13,412 nucleotides of DNA from Anaerolineae bacterium (GCA_018055515.1 JAGPHL010000024.1:6988-20399), one strand, 5' to 3'. Shown: positions 7,151-13,412, numbered from the stretch's first letter. Notes: generated by a model from the letters alone, not told the origin. Made by a program: numbers and translations.

Positions 7151-7176
7151 GGCGTATTTTCATGAGAACGCCCTGC
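7147..7176. repeat. 9-bp inverted repeat between hydrolase and L,D-transpeptidase
   Basis: Arms gcaaggcgt (7147-7155) and acgccctgc (7168-7176) pair over nine positions, with one G-U wobble in the minus-strand RNA, around a 12-nt loop. It lies downstream of the hydrolase stop and overlaps the weak promoter's -35. There is no T-tract on either side, so it would be an RNA processing/stabilising hairpin or an operator rather than an intrinsic terminator. Confidence 0.45.
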
Positions 7177-7228
7177 ACACCAAGCTCTGTTCTCTACACG
7201 ACAGCGGTACAAGTGGGGAAATCTGTGC

Positions 7229-8281
7229 TTATCTTTGCACGAGCGGGCGGAGGCGCACCCTTGACTGCCATGGCTGCCCCGCGCCGAATGCCAGAGCGCG
7301 CTCCGGTATCCCCTGCGCCTCGATCGCGCTATCGCTTGCTGCCTCGCTGGCCTCTGCAGCGGAAGCCCATTCCGGGGCAGGGGGCTCCTCGCGCAGCGCA
7401 TCATCCAGGAAGGCGATCACGTCCGACATTAAGACGTCTAACATTGGAGAGCGGACGTCGGCATGGGTGGCCCCTTCTATCAGCCACAATGTCTTGGGCT
7501 CTGCCGCGGCGGCGAACAGAGATTCCATTTGCTGCTCCGTGATGTGCTGATCGCGGGTGCCTTGAATGATCAACACGGGGCGAGGGGCAATCTCGTTCAC
7601 AACCTTCAGCGGGCAGACCGCAGCGCGGCTGAATCCCTTGCGCAACTCTGAGAAGCGGAGGATGACATCGAACACGAAGCCGGGGAGCCATGACGGGCGG
7701 CTGGTCTGCCATACTTCGTCCACGCAATTAAAGGGTGACGCGGCGACGACGGCCCCCAGCCGGGGATTGCGCGCCGCGCTCAGGATGATGGACACGGCGC
7801 CGACGGAGTGACCAATCGCCCCGATGCGGTGAATGCCCCTGGTCTCGTAGAGGAAGCGCACCGCAGCGTCTACGTCCTCGCTCTCGGCAAAACCATAGGT
7901 GAAGCCGAAATAATTCCCTTCACTGCGAGCCTGGCCGCGATAGCTGAACAGCAATACTTGATAGCCGGCGTTGTGAAGGGCCGTGACCAGCGAGAGGCCG
8001 GAGCGTTGGTCGTGGGCGGTGGAAGGAGCGTACAGCACCGCCGGAGCGTCCGGTTGTTCAGTGGGGAAAAACCACCCGCGCAAGATCAGACCTTCCGTGG
8101 TGGGAAAAGCGACCTCCTCGTAAGGGAGGGCCAGTGAGTCTGGTGCGTAACGAGCTTTCGCGAGGAACAGGGGCGGGAGGGTGGCTACTATCTCACCTAC
8201 CAGGGGGCCAATCAACGTTAAAACCGAGGTGCCGACAACGACGCTGGCTACTATCCGCAAAACATGCAGCTGCAATGACAT
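7229..8281 (-). CDS. Membrane-anchored alpha/beta hydrolase with C-terminal tail
   Basis: Serine hydrolase of 350 residues, substrate unknown. Seen: an N-terminal hydrophobic segment (about 7-40, possibly two helices or one anchor), SYRGQARSEG, nucleophile elbow GHSVG with S159, acid D244 in GTRDQHIT, base H273 in GATHADV; the triad is complete. After residue 297 comes an Ala/Glu/Ser/Pro-rich tail of about 50 residues ending in a basic stretch, outside the hydrolase fold and probably disordered. The order of motifs matches the hydrolase at 4610-5539, so the two are likely paralogues. Start ATG at 8281 has AAGGAG about 9 bp upstream. It is probably transcribed from the strong promoter at 8470-8497 with a 180-nt leader. 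Confidence 0.85.
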   Translation of the reverse strand: MSLQLHVLRIVASVVVGTSVLTLIGPLVGEIVATLPPLFLAKARYAPDSLALPYEEVAFPTTEGLILRGWFFPTEQPDAPAVLYAPSTAHDQRSGLSLVTALHNAGYQVLLFSYRGQARSEGNYFGFTYGFAESEDVDAAVRFLYETRGIHRIGAIGHSVGAVSIILSAARNPRLGAVVAASPFNCVDEVWQTSRPSWLPGFVFDVILRFSELRKGFSRAAVCPLKVVNEIAPRPVLIIQGTRDQHITEQQMESLFAAAAEPKTLWLIEGATHADVRSPMLDVLMSDVIAFLDDALREEPPAPEWASAAEASEAASDSAIEAQGIPERALAFGAGQPWQSRVRLRPLVQR

Positions 8282-8423
8282 CCTGTGCTCTCCTTCTCAG
8301 TCCTGAACAAATTGAATATGGACAAAAATACCGTTGGACAACTTAAGGACGAGAAGAGGGCGCACGATCGGGTAGTTTTATAAGATCCACCATCCTTAAC
8401 GTTTCAACGACCCATCAGCCCGC

Positions 8424-8438
8424 GCTCTATGAGAGAGC
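8424..8438. repeat. Hairpin at the start of the hydrolase leader RNA
   Basis: GCTCT-CTCAT-AGAGC on the minus strand (5-bp stem, 5-nt loop) lies about 25 nt after the predicted transcription start and could extend by weaker GCC/GGC outer pairing. The rest of the 8282-8462 leader shows no riboswitch family I recognise, and it encodes no ORF with a good ribosome site. A 16-codon ORF beginning ATGGTGGATC lies around 8390 with AAGG directly abutting the start; too weak to call. Confidence 0.3.
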
Positions 8439-8469
8439 ACCCGGCTCATGTTTCACACAAACGGGGCGG

Positions 8470-8497
8470 ATTATACTATACTCGTTTTTGATGTCAA
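8470..8497 (-). promoter_or_regulatory. Near-consensus sigma70 promoter
   Basis: On the minus strand TTGACA (8497-8492) and TATAAT (8475-8470) are both perfect matches, with a 16-bp spacer. Transcription should start near 8463, about 180 nt before the hydrolase ATG at 8281. It is the strongest promoter in the window by match and lies just after the stop of the small ORF at 8509-8658. Confidence 0.8.
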
Positions 8498-8508
8498 TGC
8501 GTCGCGCT

Positions 8509-8658
8509 TTATCTTTCCTCCAGCCGCGCGCGTAAAATCTTGTTGATGGGGCCTTGGTCTGCGAGTGCTTCCTCGGGCGCGATTCCGGCGCCGCCGGGGA
8601 CGGCAACGTGTTGGGAAACGCCGCCGTCCCATGCAGCGGGTGGAGGATCATTCGACAA
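8509..8658 (-). CDS. Possible small protein or gene remnant (49 codons, TTG start)
   Basis: An open frame of 49 codons starts with TTG at 8658, overlaps the end of the symporter gene by 11 nt, and stops at 8509. The peptide has a Pro/Gly-rich start, then EEALADQGP and a helical, charged end GPINKILRARLEER that looks like a genuine protein C-terminus. Third codon positions are mostly G or C, as in neighbouring genes. No Shine-Dalgarno is seen, so it would depend on coupling to the symporter stop; alternatively it is the surviving 3' end of a decayed gene. No family recognised. If it is not coding, then 8282-8647 is a 366-bp stretch without a gene that holds a promoter and a leader. Confidence 0.35.
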   Translation of the reverse strand: MSNDPPPAAWDGGVSQHVAVPGGAGIAPEEALADQGPINKILRARLEER

Positions 8659-10057
8659 ACTTATAGCCGTGCGTTTCCAGGTACGCGCGTTCCTTTTCGG
8701 CGTGAGCTTTGGCCAGATTGAGTTTGATCTGCTCCCATTCCGCGCCTGCCAGCGGGTACAGGAACAGCGAGAGGAATGACAGGATCAGTAACAGCGCTGT
8801 TGGGCCGGCCCAGCCGATCAGCATGCCGGTCCCGGCGGAGTAGGATTGCGCTGCAGCAGGAAGACTTTCGTTGTAGCCGTAAGCCTTCATAATGTTCAGC
8901 AACGCCCATGCCGCGAGGCTGATCGCCGGTTTGGTGATGAAGCTGTTGATGCCCGCATACATCCCTTCGCGGCGGAGTCCCGTGCGGTGTTCGTCCATAT
9001 CCACGACGTCGCCGTTCATGAGCGGAATCAAATACATCCCGCCGGAGAACCCGATCCCAAAGAGGAAGAAGCCCGCCGTTCCCAGGATCACATTGCGCCC
9101 GAAAAGCATCACCAGGACACAGCCGATCGCAAACAGGAGGGTGAAAGCCTGCGTGCAGCGTTTGATGCCCCAGCGATCCCGCAGCTGAATCCAGGCGACG
9201 ATGCCCAACACGATGCCGGCTGCCAGGGCGCCGAGCATGGGGGCGCGAGGCATGTTCAGCATGTCGAAGTAATACCAGACGCCCGTCATCAGCGCCGTTT
9301 GCGTGAACATCACGGTGAAGCTCAAGACCTCAAAAACGACGAAAGAGCGGTTGGTGAAGCACTCTTTGAAGGACGTGACAAAATTGAATTGCTCCTCTTC
9401 CTGGATGTACTGTTTTTCTTTGAAGAAGAACGTGCTGAAGAAGATGATTAGTCCCATCACCACACCCAATCCGATCATCACCCAGCGGAAGAGCAAAATG
9501 CCGGCTTCATCGCCTACCTCCGGCTTAATCGTGGCCTCTACGGCAAACGGCACGACGAGCGTGAATACCATGAAGATGATTTTCCAGATGTAGATGGTGC
9601 CCCGCGCTTTGTTGGAGACGGCCACCTCGTAGGGCATGACCCAGAAACTGGTCGCGATGGCGGTGTAGAGAACGTCATAGATGAACAGCCCTATCAGCAG
9701 CTGGATGAAGAGGGCGGTCTGGCTGTTGCCGATGCCGGGGAGCACGACCCAGAAGAGGATAAATCCCAACACGAAGAGGGGAGCGCCATAGCGGATGTAG
9801 GGGATGCGCCGCCCCAGAGCGCTCTTGGTGCGGTCGCTGATGTAGCCGAAGAGCGGGTCATTGACCGCGTTCCAGATGCCAAACAGCAACCAGACGGTCC
9901 CCGCCAGTTTGGGGTCCAACCCGCGCAGGCTGACGAAGTAATACGTCAGCGCCCCGGACGCCGCCAGCGATTGGAGGATGCCAGTCGCTGCATCTCCCGC
10001 TGAAATGGCAATGCGACTTTTCAAAGGGACATGTTCTTCTACGAGTGCGGCCTGCAT
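8648..10057 (-). CDS. GPH-family sugar:cation symporter (MelB-like MFS)
   Basis: Twelve-helix inner-membrane transporter of 469 residues, the usual size. Seen: NAVNDPLFGYISDRTKSALGRR in the first half, the signature NDPxxGxxxDRT..GRRxPY loop of glycoside-pentoside-hexuronide:cation symporters, where the Asp belongs to the cation/sugar site in MelB; MPYEVAVSN before helix 5; a charged central loop around KEKQYIQEEEQ; and a second-half VVDMDEHRTGLRREGMYAG, also typical. Substrate is probably an oligosaccharide or glycoside, not predictable further. The start is ATG at 10057 with GGAGG 10 bp upstream; GTG at 10063 is possible but only 4 bp from GGAGG. No glycoside hydrolase gene is adjacent, which is atypical for a sugar-uptake locus. 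Confidence 0.88.
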   Translation of the reverse strand: MQAALVEEHVPLKSRIAISAGDAATGILQSLAASGALTYYFVSLRGLDPKLAGTVWLLFGIWNAVNDPLFGYISDRTKSALGRRIPYIRYGAPLFVLGFILFWVVLPGIGNSQTALFIQLLIGLFIYDVLYTAIATSFWVMPYEVAVSNKARGTIYIWKIIFMVFTLVVPFAVEATIKPEVGDEAGILLFRWVMIGLGVVMGLIIFFSTFFFKEKQYIQEEEQFNFVTSFKECFTNRSFVVFEVLSFTVMFTQTALMTGVWYYFDMLNMPRAPMLGALAAGIVLGIVAWIQLRDRWGIKRCTQAFTLLFAIGCVLVMLFGRNVILGTAGFFLFGIGFSGGMYLIPLMNGDVVDMDEHRTGLRREGMYAGINSFITKPAISLAAWALLNIMKAYGYNESLPAAAQSYSAGTGMLIGWAGPTALLLILSFLSLFLYPLAGAEWEQIKLNLAKAHAEKERAYLETHGYKFVE

Positions 10058-10086
10058 GTTCACGAAACCTCCAGTGATAGGATGAG

Positions 10087-10107
10087 GGCAACAAAAGAGG
10101 CGTTGCC
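10087..10107. repeat. Inverted repeat in the symporter leader
   Basis: GGCAAC (10087-10092) and GTTGCC (10102-10107) are a perfect 6-bp inverted repeat with a 9-nt loop, between the symporter -10 box and its Shine-Dalgarno. The position fits a repressor operator or a small leader hairpin for sugar-dependent control. There is no regulator gene nearby to link it to. Confidence 0.35.
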
Positions 10108-10116
10108 ACGTCCCTA

Positions 10117-10144
10117 ATTTTACTGAATTCGTTGTCCTGGTCAA
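10117..10144 (-). promoter_or_regulatory. Sigma70-type promoter of the symporter
   Basis: On the minus strand TTGACC (10144-10139), a 16-bp spacer and TAAAAT (10122-10117): 5/6 and 5/6 matches. Expected start near 10110, giving a leader of about 50 nt that contains the inverted repeat and GGAGG. Its -35 box overlaps that of the divergent helicase promoter. Confidence 0.6.
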
Positions 10145-10165
10145 CTGCGCTGACTACGCTACAAT
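10138..10165 (+). promoter_or_regulatory. Promoter of the helicase, probably leaderless
   Basis: TGGTCA (10138-10143, 4/6), a 16-bp spacer, TACAAT (10160-10165, 5/6). The usual start about 7 nt after the -10 box falls at 10172, the A of the helicase ATG. No useful Shine-Dalgarno precedes that ATG (only AGG, 3 bp away), which agrees with a leaderless mRNA. The -35 is weak and overlaps the opposing symporter -35, so the two promoters may compete. Confidence 0.5.
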
Positions 10166-10171
10166 AGGCGC

Positions 10172-12691
10172 ATGGCTCTGGAATCCCTGCTCTCCGTACT
10201 GCGCGAGGACCCGCGCTTTATCCGCAATGTGACAGCATGGCGTACACTGCCGGCGCAGGCGGCGCAGACGGCCACCTGGCCCGCCGAGCTGGATCCACGG
10301 CTCAGCGCCGCCGGGCGTGCGCTGGGCATTCCCGCGCTCTACACCCATCAGGCCCGCGCCGTGGAAGCGGCCCTGCGCGGTGAAAATGTGGTGCTCGCCA
10401 CGGGGACGGCTTCCGGCAAGACGTTGGGCTACACGCTGCCGCTGCTCCACACGCTGCTGCGTGATCCCACCGCCACCGCGCTGCTGCTCTTTCCCACAAA
10501 GGCGCTGGCCCACGATCAGATCGCGGCGCTGGAGGCCTGGATCGGCCAGCTGCAGGCGCCGCTCGCCCTGCGCCCCTACGACGGCGATACCCCGCAGAGC
10601 CGCCGGGCCGCCATCCGCAAGGAGGCGCGCATTCTCGTCTCCAATCCCGACATGCTGCACCTGGGCATTCTGCCGCACCACACCCAATGGCTGCGGTTCC
10701 TGAGCGGCTTGCGCTACGTGGTGCTCGATGAACTGCATACCTACCGGGGCGTCTTTGGCAGCCACATCGCCAACGTGTTGCGCCGCCTGCGCCGTGTGGC
10801 GGCCTTCTACGGCGCGGCGCCGCGCTTCATCGGCGCCTCCGCGACGATCGCCAATCCGCAGCAGCTGGCCGAATCCCTGTGGGAGGCGCCGGTCACCCCG
10901 GTGGAGGCCGATGGGGCGCCCTACGGCGGGCGGCATGTGCTGTGCTACAATCCACCGCTGCTCGACGCGGAGCTGGGGTTGCGCGCCAGCGCCAGCGCCG
11001 AGGCCGTGTTCCTCACCCTGCGGCTGTTGCAGGCCGGCGTACAGACTATCGTCTTCGCGCGGTCGCGGCTGACGGTGGAACTCCTGTTGCGCGAGCTGCG
11101 GGAACGGGCCGTGCGCGCCGGCTTCCCCGCCGGGGTGATCCAGGGCTATCGCGGCGGCTATCTGCCGCACGAGCGCCGCGCCATCGAGAGAGATTTGCGC
11201 GAGGGCCGCATCCGGGTGGTGGTCGCCACCAATGCCCTGGAGCTCGGCATTGACATTGGCGCGCTGGATGCGTCGGTGCTGGTGGGCTATCCCGGCACCA
11301 TCGCAGCGACGCGACAGCAGATGGGCCGCGCCGGACGCCGGGCCAGCGTCTCGCTGTCGGTGTTGATCGCTACGCCGGCGCCGCTGGATCAATACCTGGT
11401 GACGCACCCGGAGTATTTCTTCGTGCGTTCGCCGGAGGAGGCCCGTCTGAACGCCGACGCGCTGGCGGTGCTCGGCTCGCATCTGGCCTGCGCCGCCTTC
11501 GAGCTGCCTTTCGAGCGCGATGAACCCTTCGGCTCGCTGCCGGATGTGGCGCCGTTGCTCGAAGCGCTCAGCGCGGAGGGCGTGCTTCATCGCAGTGCGG
11601 AGCGCTTCACCTGGGTGGGGGAGACTTATCCCGCGCAGGGCGTCTCGTTGCGCACGACGACCGCCGACAACGTGATCATCCAGACGACGGCGGGGGAGAC
11701 GCTGGGCCTGATGGATCGTCCAAGCGCCGCGGCCCTGGTGCATGAGGGGGCGATCTACTTCCATGGGGGGACGCCGTATCTCATCACGGCGCTGGATTGG
11801 GAGCGCGGGCTGGCGCAGGCGCAGCCCGGCGACTATGATTACTACACCCTCGCGGCGGCGGCGATCTCCGTGGAACGGCTGGCACTGCGGGAGACGCTGC
11901 CGCGCGGCGCGCTCACGCTCACCGATGAGGAGGTGTTGGTCCACAGCAAGCCCACCTCGTACCGGCGGGTGAGCCTGGCCCATCACGAGACCCTCGGCTG
12001 GGGGGACATTGATTTGCCGGAGCAGCTGCTCGAGACGGAGGCCTGTCGGGTGACGCTGGCGGAGACGCTGGTGGAGCTGCTGGCGCAGGAGGGGGTACAT
12101 GTCGCGCCGCTGGATTATGGCCCGGAGTGGCCCAAAATCCGCGAGACGATTTTATCCCGCGACGCCCACACCTGTCGCCTGTGCGGGGCGCCTTCCCGCC
12201 CCGAAGCGCCGCTGGAGGTGCATCACCTCACGCCGCTGCGGACGTTTCTCGCGCAGTATCCGCCCTCGGTGGCGCTGCGACTGGCGCACGCCCCTGAAAA
12301 CCTGCTGACGTTGTGTGCGCTTTGTCACGCCAAAGTGGAGCGGGCGCGCGGTGCGCGGACGGCGCTGAGCGGCCTGTCCTATCTGCTGCGAAATCTCGCG
12401 CCCGTGTTCCTCATGTGCGATCCCGGCGACCTGGGGGCCTCGGTGCAGGCGCGGGACGCGGAATCGGGGCAGCCCTCCATTATCCTCTACGACACCGCGC
12501 CGGGCGGCGTGGGCCTGAGTCCCCGCCTGCTGGGGTTGTGGGAACAAGTCGCTACGGCGGCGCTAGAGCGCGTGCAGACCTGTCCCTGCACCGAGGGCTG
12601 TCCCTCGTGCGTGGGGCCGGTGGGGGAAAGCGAGCCGGGCGCCAAAAGCGCGACGACGAAGCTGCTGACGTATCTCAGCTGCGGGGACTGA
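10172..12691 (+). CDS. MrfA/YprA-type DEAD/DEAH helicase with inserted HNH nuclease
   Basis: Superfamily 2 helicase of 839 residues. Known relatives (MrfA/YprA, Hrq1) are 3'-5' DNA helicases in damage repair, with a C-terminal zinc domain (DUF1998/MZB). Seen: THQARAVEAAL Q-motif-like (58-68), Walker A GTASGKT (78-84), FPTKALAHDQ, Walker B DELH (186-189), SAT (223-225), VVVATNALELGIDIG and GRAGRR motif VI (385-390). A middle domain with NVIIQTTAGETLG follows, then the C-terminal APVFLMCDPGDLG and CPCTEGCPSCVGP with C804, C806, C810 and C813. Between these lies an unexpected HNH motif (about 650-727). The start at 10172 is the first ATG after the promoter, with no real ribosome site. It converges on hepT with a 15-bp gap. 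All helicase and zinc residues are intact, so it looks functional. Repair or defence are both possible. Confidence 0.93.
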   Translation: MALESLLSVLREDPRFIRNVTAWRTLPAQAAQTATWPAELDPRLSAAGRALGIPALYTHQARAVEAALRGENVVLATGTASGKTLGYTLPLLHTLLRDPTATALLLFPTKALAHDQIAALEAWIGQLQAPLALRPYDGDTPQSRRAAIRKEARILVSNPDMLHLGILPHHTQWLRFLSGLRYVVLDELHTYRGVFGSHIANVLRRLRRVAAFYGAAPRFIGASATIANPQQLAESLWEAPVTPVEADGAPYGGRHVLCYNPPLLDAELGLRASASAEAVFLTLRLLQAGVQTIVFARSRLTVELLLRELRERAVRAGFPAGVIQGYRGGYLPHERRAIERDLREGRIRVVVATNALELGIDIGALDASVLVGYPGTIAATRQQMGRAGRRASVSLSVLIATPAPLDQYLVTHPEYFFVRSPEEARLNADALAVLGSHLACAAFELPFERDEPFGSLPDVAPLLEALSAEGVLHRSAERFTWVGETYPAQGVSLRTTTADNVIIQTTAGETLGLMDRPSAAALVHEGAIYFHGGTPYLITALDWERGLAQAQPGDYDYYTLAAAAISVERLALRETLPRGALTLTDEEVLVHSKPTSYRRVSLAHHETLGWGDIDLPEQLLETEACRVTLAETLVELLAQEGVHVAPLDYGPEWPKIRETILSRDAHTCRLCGAPSRPEAPLEVHHLTPLRTFLAQYPPSVALRLAHAPENLLTLCALCHAKVERARGARTALSGLSYLLRNLAPVFLMCDPGDLGASVQARDAESGQPSIILYDTAPGGVGLSPRLLGLWEQVATAALERVQTCPCTEGCPSCVGPVGESEPGAKSATTKLLTYLSCGD
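12119..12352 (+). other. HNH nuclease domain inside the helicase
   Basis: Residues 650-727 of the helicase contain a complete HNH pattern: a lead-in PEWPKIRETILSRD (651-664), C668xxC671, EVHHL with H684/H685, N710 in PENLLTL, and C715xxC718H719. Two zinc-binding CxxC pairs frame a beta-beta-alpha-metal core as in McrA/Cas9-type HNH enzymes. Before it comes the typical end of the MrfA middle region (DLPEQLLETEAC) and after it the standard MZB opening (SYLLRNLAPVFLMCD), so it replaces a normally short linker. The frame is continuous, so this is a fusion and not a separate gene. Confidence 0.88.
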
Positions 12692-12706
12692 CGGGCTGTC
12701 TCGATC

Positions 12707-13084
12707 TCAGCTGGCCGTTGAATCTCTTTCAGGGGCGATGGAAGCTTCTTGTTCCAAAATGGCTGCCAGAAGTGGCGCAATGGGGGGCAGGTCATGGGTG
12801 ACCGTTCGCCAGAGGATCGGTAAGCTCACTCCAAAATACTCATGGGCCAATATATTGCGCAGAGCGCGCATTTCAGCCCACGGGATCTCTGGATACCGCG
12901 CGCTGACATCCGATGGCAGATAACGGGCTGCTTCCCCGATGACTTCAAGGTTGCGTATGACCGCGTCTGCAGTTTTGTGGTCGGTCATGAAGTCCTCTGC
13001 CGTCATTCCCGCGGTGTAATCGGCAATGCGTTGCAGCGCCTCACCTATGTCTTGCAGACGGAGTATCCAATCACGGGGTGACAT
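12707..13084 (-). CDS. hepT: HepT-like HEPN ribonuclease toxin (DUF86)
   Basis: HEPN-fold toxin of 125 residues. Known HepT proteins cleave RNA as dimers and are neutralised when MntA adds AMP units to a tyrosine beside the active site. Seen: PRDWILRLQDIGEALQRI opening helix (3-20), NLEVIGEAARYLP (45-57) and the active motif R76-x4-H81 in RALRNILAHEYFG (73-85), followed by Y83, the expected modification site. The ATG at 13084 is chosen because GAGG lies 7 bp upstream and the frame above it is not HepT-like; it overlaps mntA by 14 bp, so the pair is co-translated. The last 15 residues are polar and not family-like. It converges with the helicase at a 15-bp gap with no terminator visible. Confidence 0.9.
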   Translation of the reverse strand: MSPRDWILRLQDIGEALQRIADYTAGMTAEDFMTDHKTADAVIRNLEVIGEAARYLPSDVSARYPEIPWAEMRALRNILAHEYFGVSLPILWRTVTHDLPPIAPLLAAILEQEASIAPERDSTAS

Positions 13085-13364
13085 CAATCGCCTCTGCCAT
13101 GACGGTCGCGCGCATGGACTCCCGTAGCGCATCCGGCGTTACCAGATCCACGGGACATCCCAAAAGCGCCTCGAGCGCTTGCTGTACGCGGATAAACTCG
13201 AACAGACCTACGGGCTGCGAAAATTCTACCAGCAAGTCTACATCGCTTTGAGGGTTGGCCTCGCCGCGTGCGACTGAGCCAAACAGCGCCAACGATTTTA
13301 TCCCTAATTTTTCCAGCAGAGAGCGGTTCGTGCGTAATCTTTCAATCACAGTGTCTGGCCTCAT
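13071..13364 (-). CDS. mntA: MntA-like minimal nucleotidyltransferase antitoxin
   Basis: Minimal nucleotidyltransferase of 97 residues, the usual length. In known MntA-HepT pairs it AMPylates the toxin and so blocks its RNase activity. Seen: LALFGSVARGEANPQSDVD (25-43), the GSxxxGxxxxxSDxD core with metal ligands D41 and D43, LLVEF after it, and a third acid D73 in CPVDLV. All catalytic residues are present, so it should be an active enzyme. The antitoxin comes first in transcription order and overlaps hepT by 14 bp. The ATG at 13364 has only a weak GGGG upstream. No promoter can be judged: only 48 bp lie beyond the start in this window, with no recognisable element. Confidence 0.92.
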   Translation of the reverse strand: MRPDTVIERLRTNRSLLEKLGIKSLALFGSVARGEANPQSDVDLLVEFSQPVGLFEFIRVQQALEALLGCPVDLVTPDALRESMRATVMAEAIDVTP

Positions 13365-13412
13365 GCTGTCTGCCCCATCTCCTGCGCGCTTTTGCGGTTA
13401 GACTGAGAGCCT

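Noticed and set aside
8282..8462. tRNA or known riboswitch in the hydrolase leader
   Set aside because: No T-loop, acceptor pairing or anticodon arm, and no conserved core of the riboswitch families I know.
8846..9451. Plus-strand frame of 201 codons inside the symporter
   Set aside because: Hydrophilic and His/Glu-rich as expected from the complement of membrane helices; the symporter motifs lie on the minus strand.
10154..12100. Long open frame of 648 codons antisense to the helicase
   Set aside because: It mirrors the helicase codons, is rich in Arg, Gln, His and Gly with no recognisable domain, and the opposite strand has a complete set of helicase motifs. A usual shadow in GC-rich DNA.
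12707..13132. Longer HepT starting at 13132
   Set aside because: It would overlap mntA by 62 bp, and the 16 added residues are unlike HepT; the ATG at 13084 has a good ribosome site.

Overview
The window reads as GC-rich bacterial chromosome, densely packed, with sigma70-type promoters and Shine-Dalgarno sites. The protein mix is an AdoK-type PfkB kinase, a small single-EamA-domain transporter, a FemA/FemB-like transferase, an MrfA/YprA-type helicase and a GPH symporter. This resembles Chloroflexota (Anaerolineae/Caldilineae-like), but that is inference from protein style and no rRNA or marker gene confirms it. I see no rRNA, tRNA, CRISPR array, transposase or phage gene.

Layout. (1) 3-956, minus: adenosine kinase-like PfkB protein, with an unusually structured leader (957-1139) holding a GC-rich hairpin followed by a T-tract, two short inverted repeats and a four-unit 8-bp tandem repeat. 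(2) 1150-4505, plus: a probable operon of a DUF59/MIP18 protein, a SAM methyltransferase, a FemA/FemB-like aminoacyltransferase, RfbC epimerase and a five-helix EamA transporter. A membrane-anchored alpha/beta hydrolase follows at 4610-5539. The middle of this block points to cell-envelope or surface-glycan work. (3) 5585-10057, minus: a zincin-type metallopeptidase translationally coupled to a Tat-exported L,D-transpeptidase, a second membrane-anchored alpha/beta hydrolase with a 180-nt leader behind a near-consensus promoter, a possible 49-codon small ORF, and a GPH/MelB-type sugar:cation symporter. (4) 10058-10171: a divergent promoter region with overlapping -35 boxes; the plus-strand transcript is predicted to start at the helicase ATG itself (leaderless). 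(5) 10172-12691, plus: MrfA/YprA-type DEAD/DEAH helicase with a complete HNH nuclease motif inserted between the helicase core and the C-terminal four-cysteine domain. (6) 12707-13364, minus: an MntA-HepT toxin-antitoxin pair that converges on the helicase.

The most unusual item is the helicase-HNH fusion, which sits 15 bp from a toxin-antitoxin module. It is either a DNA-repair helicase that gained a nuclease or a candidate nucleic-acid defence factor. Other points worth a second look are the adoK-like leader, the long leader at 8282-8462, the small ORF hidden past the symporter, and the uniform 16-bp promoter spacers. The rest is ordinary metabolism, envelope and transport.
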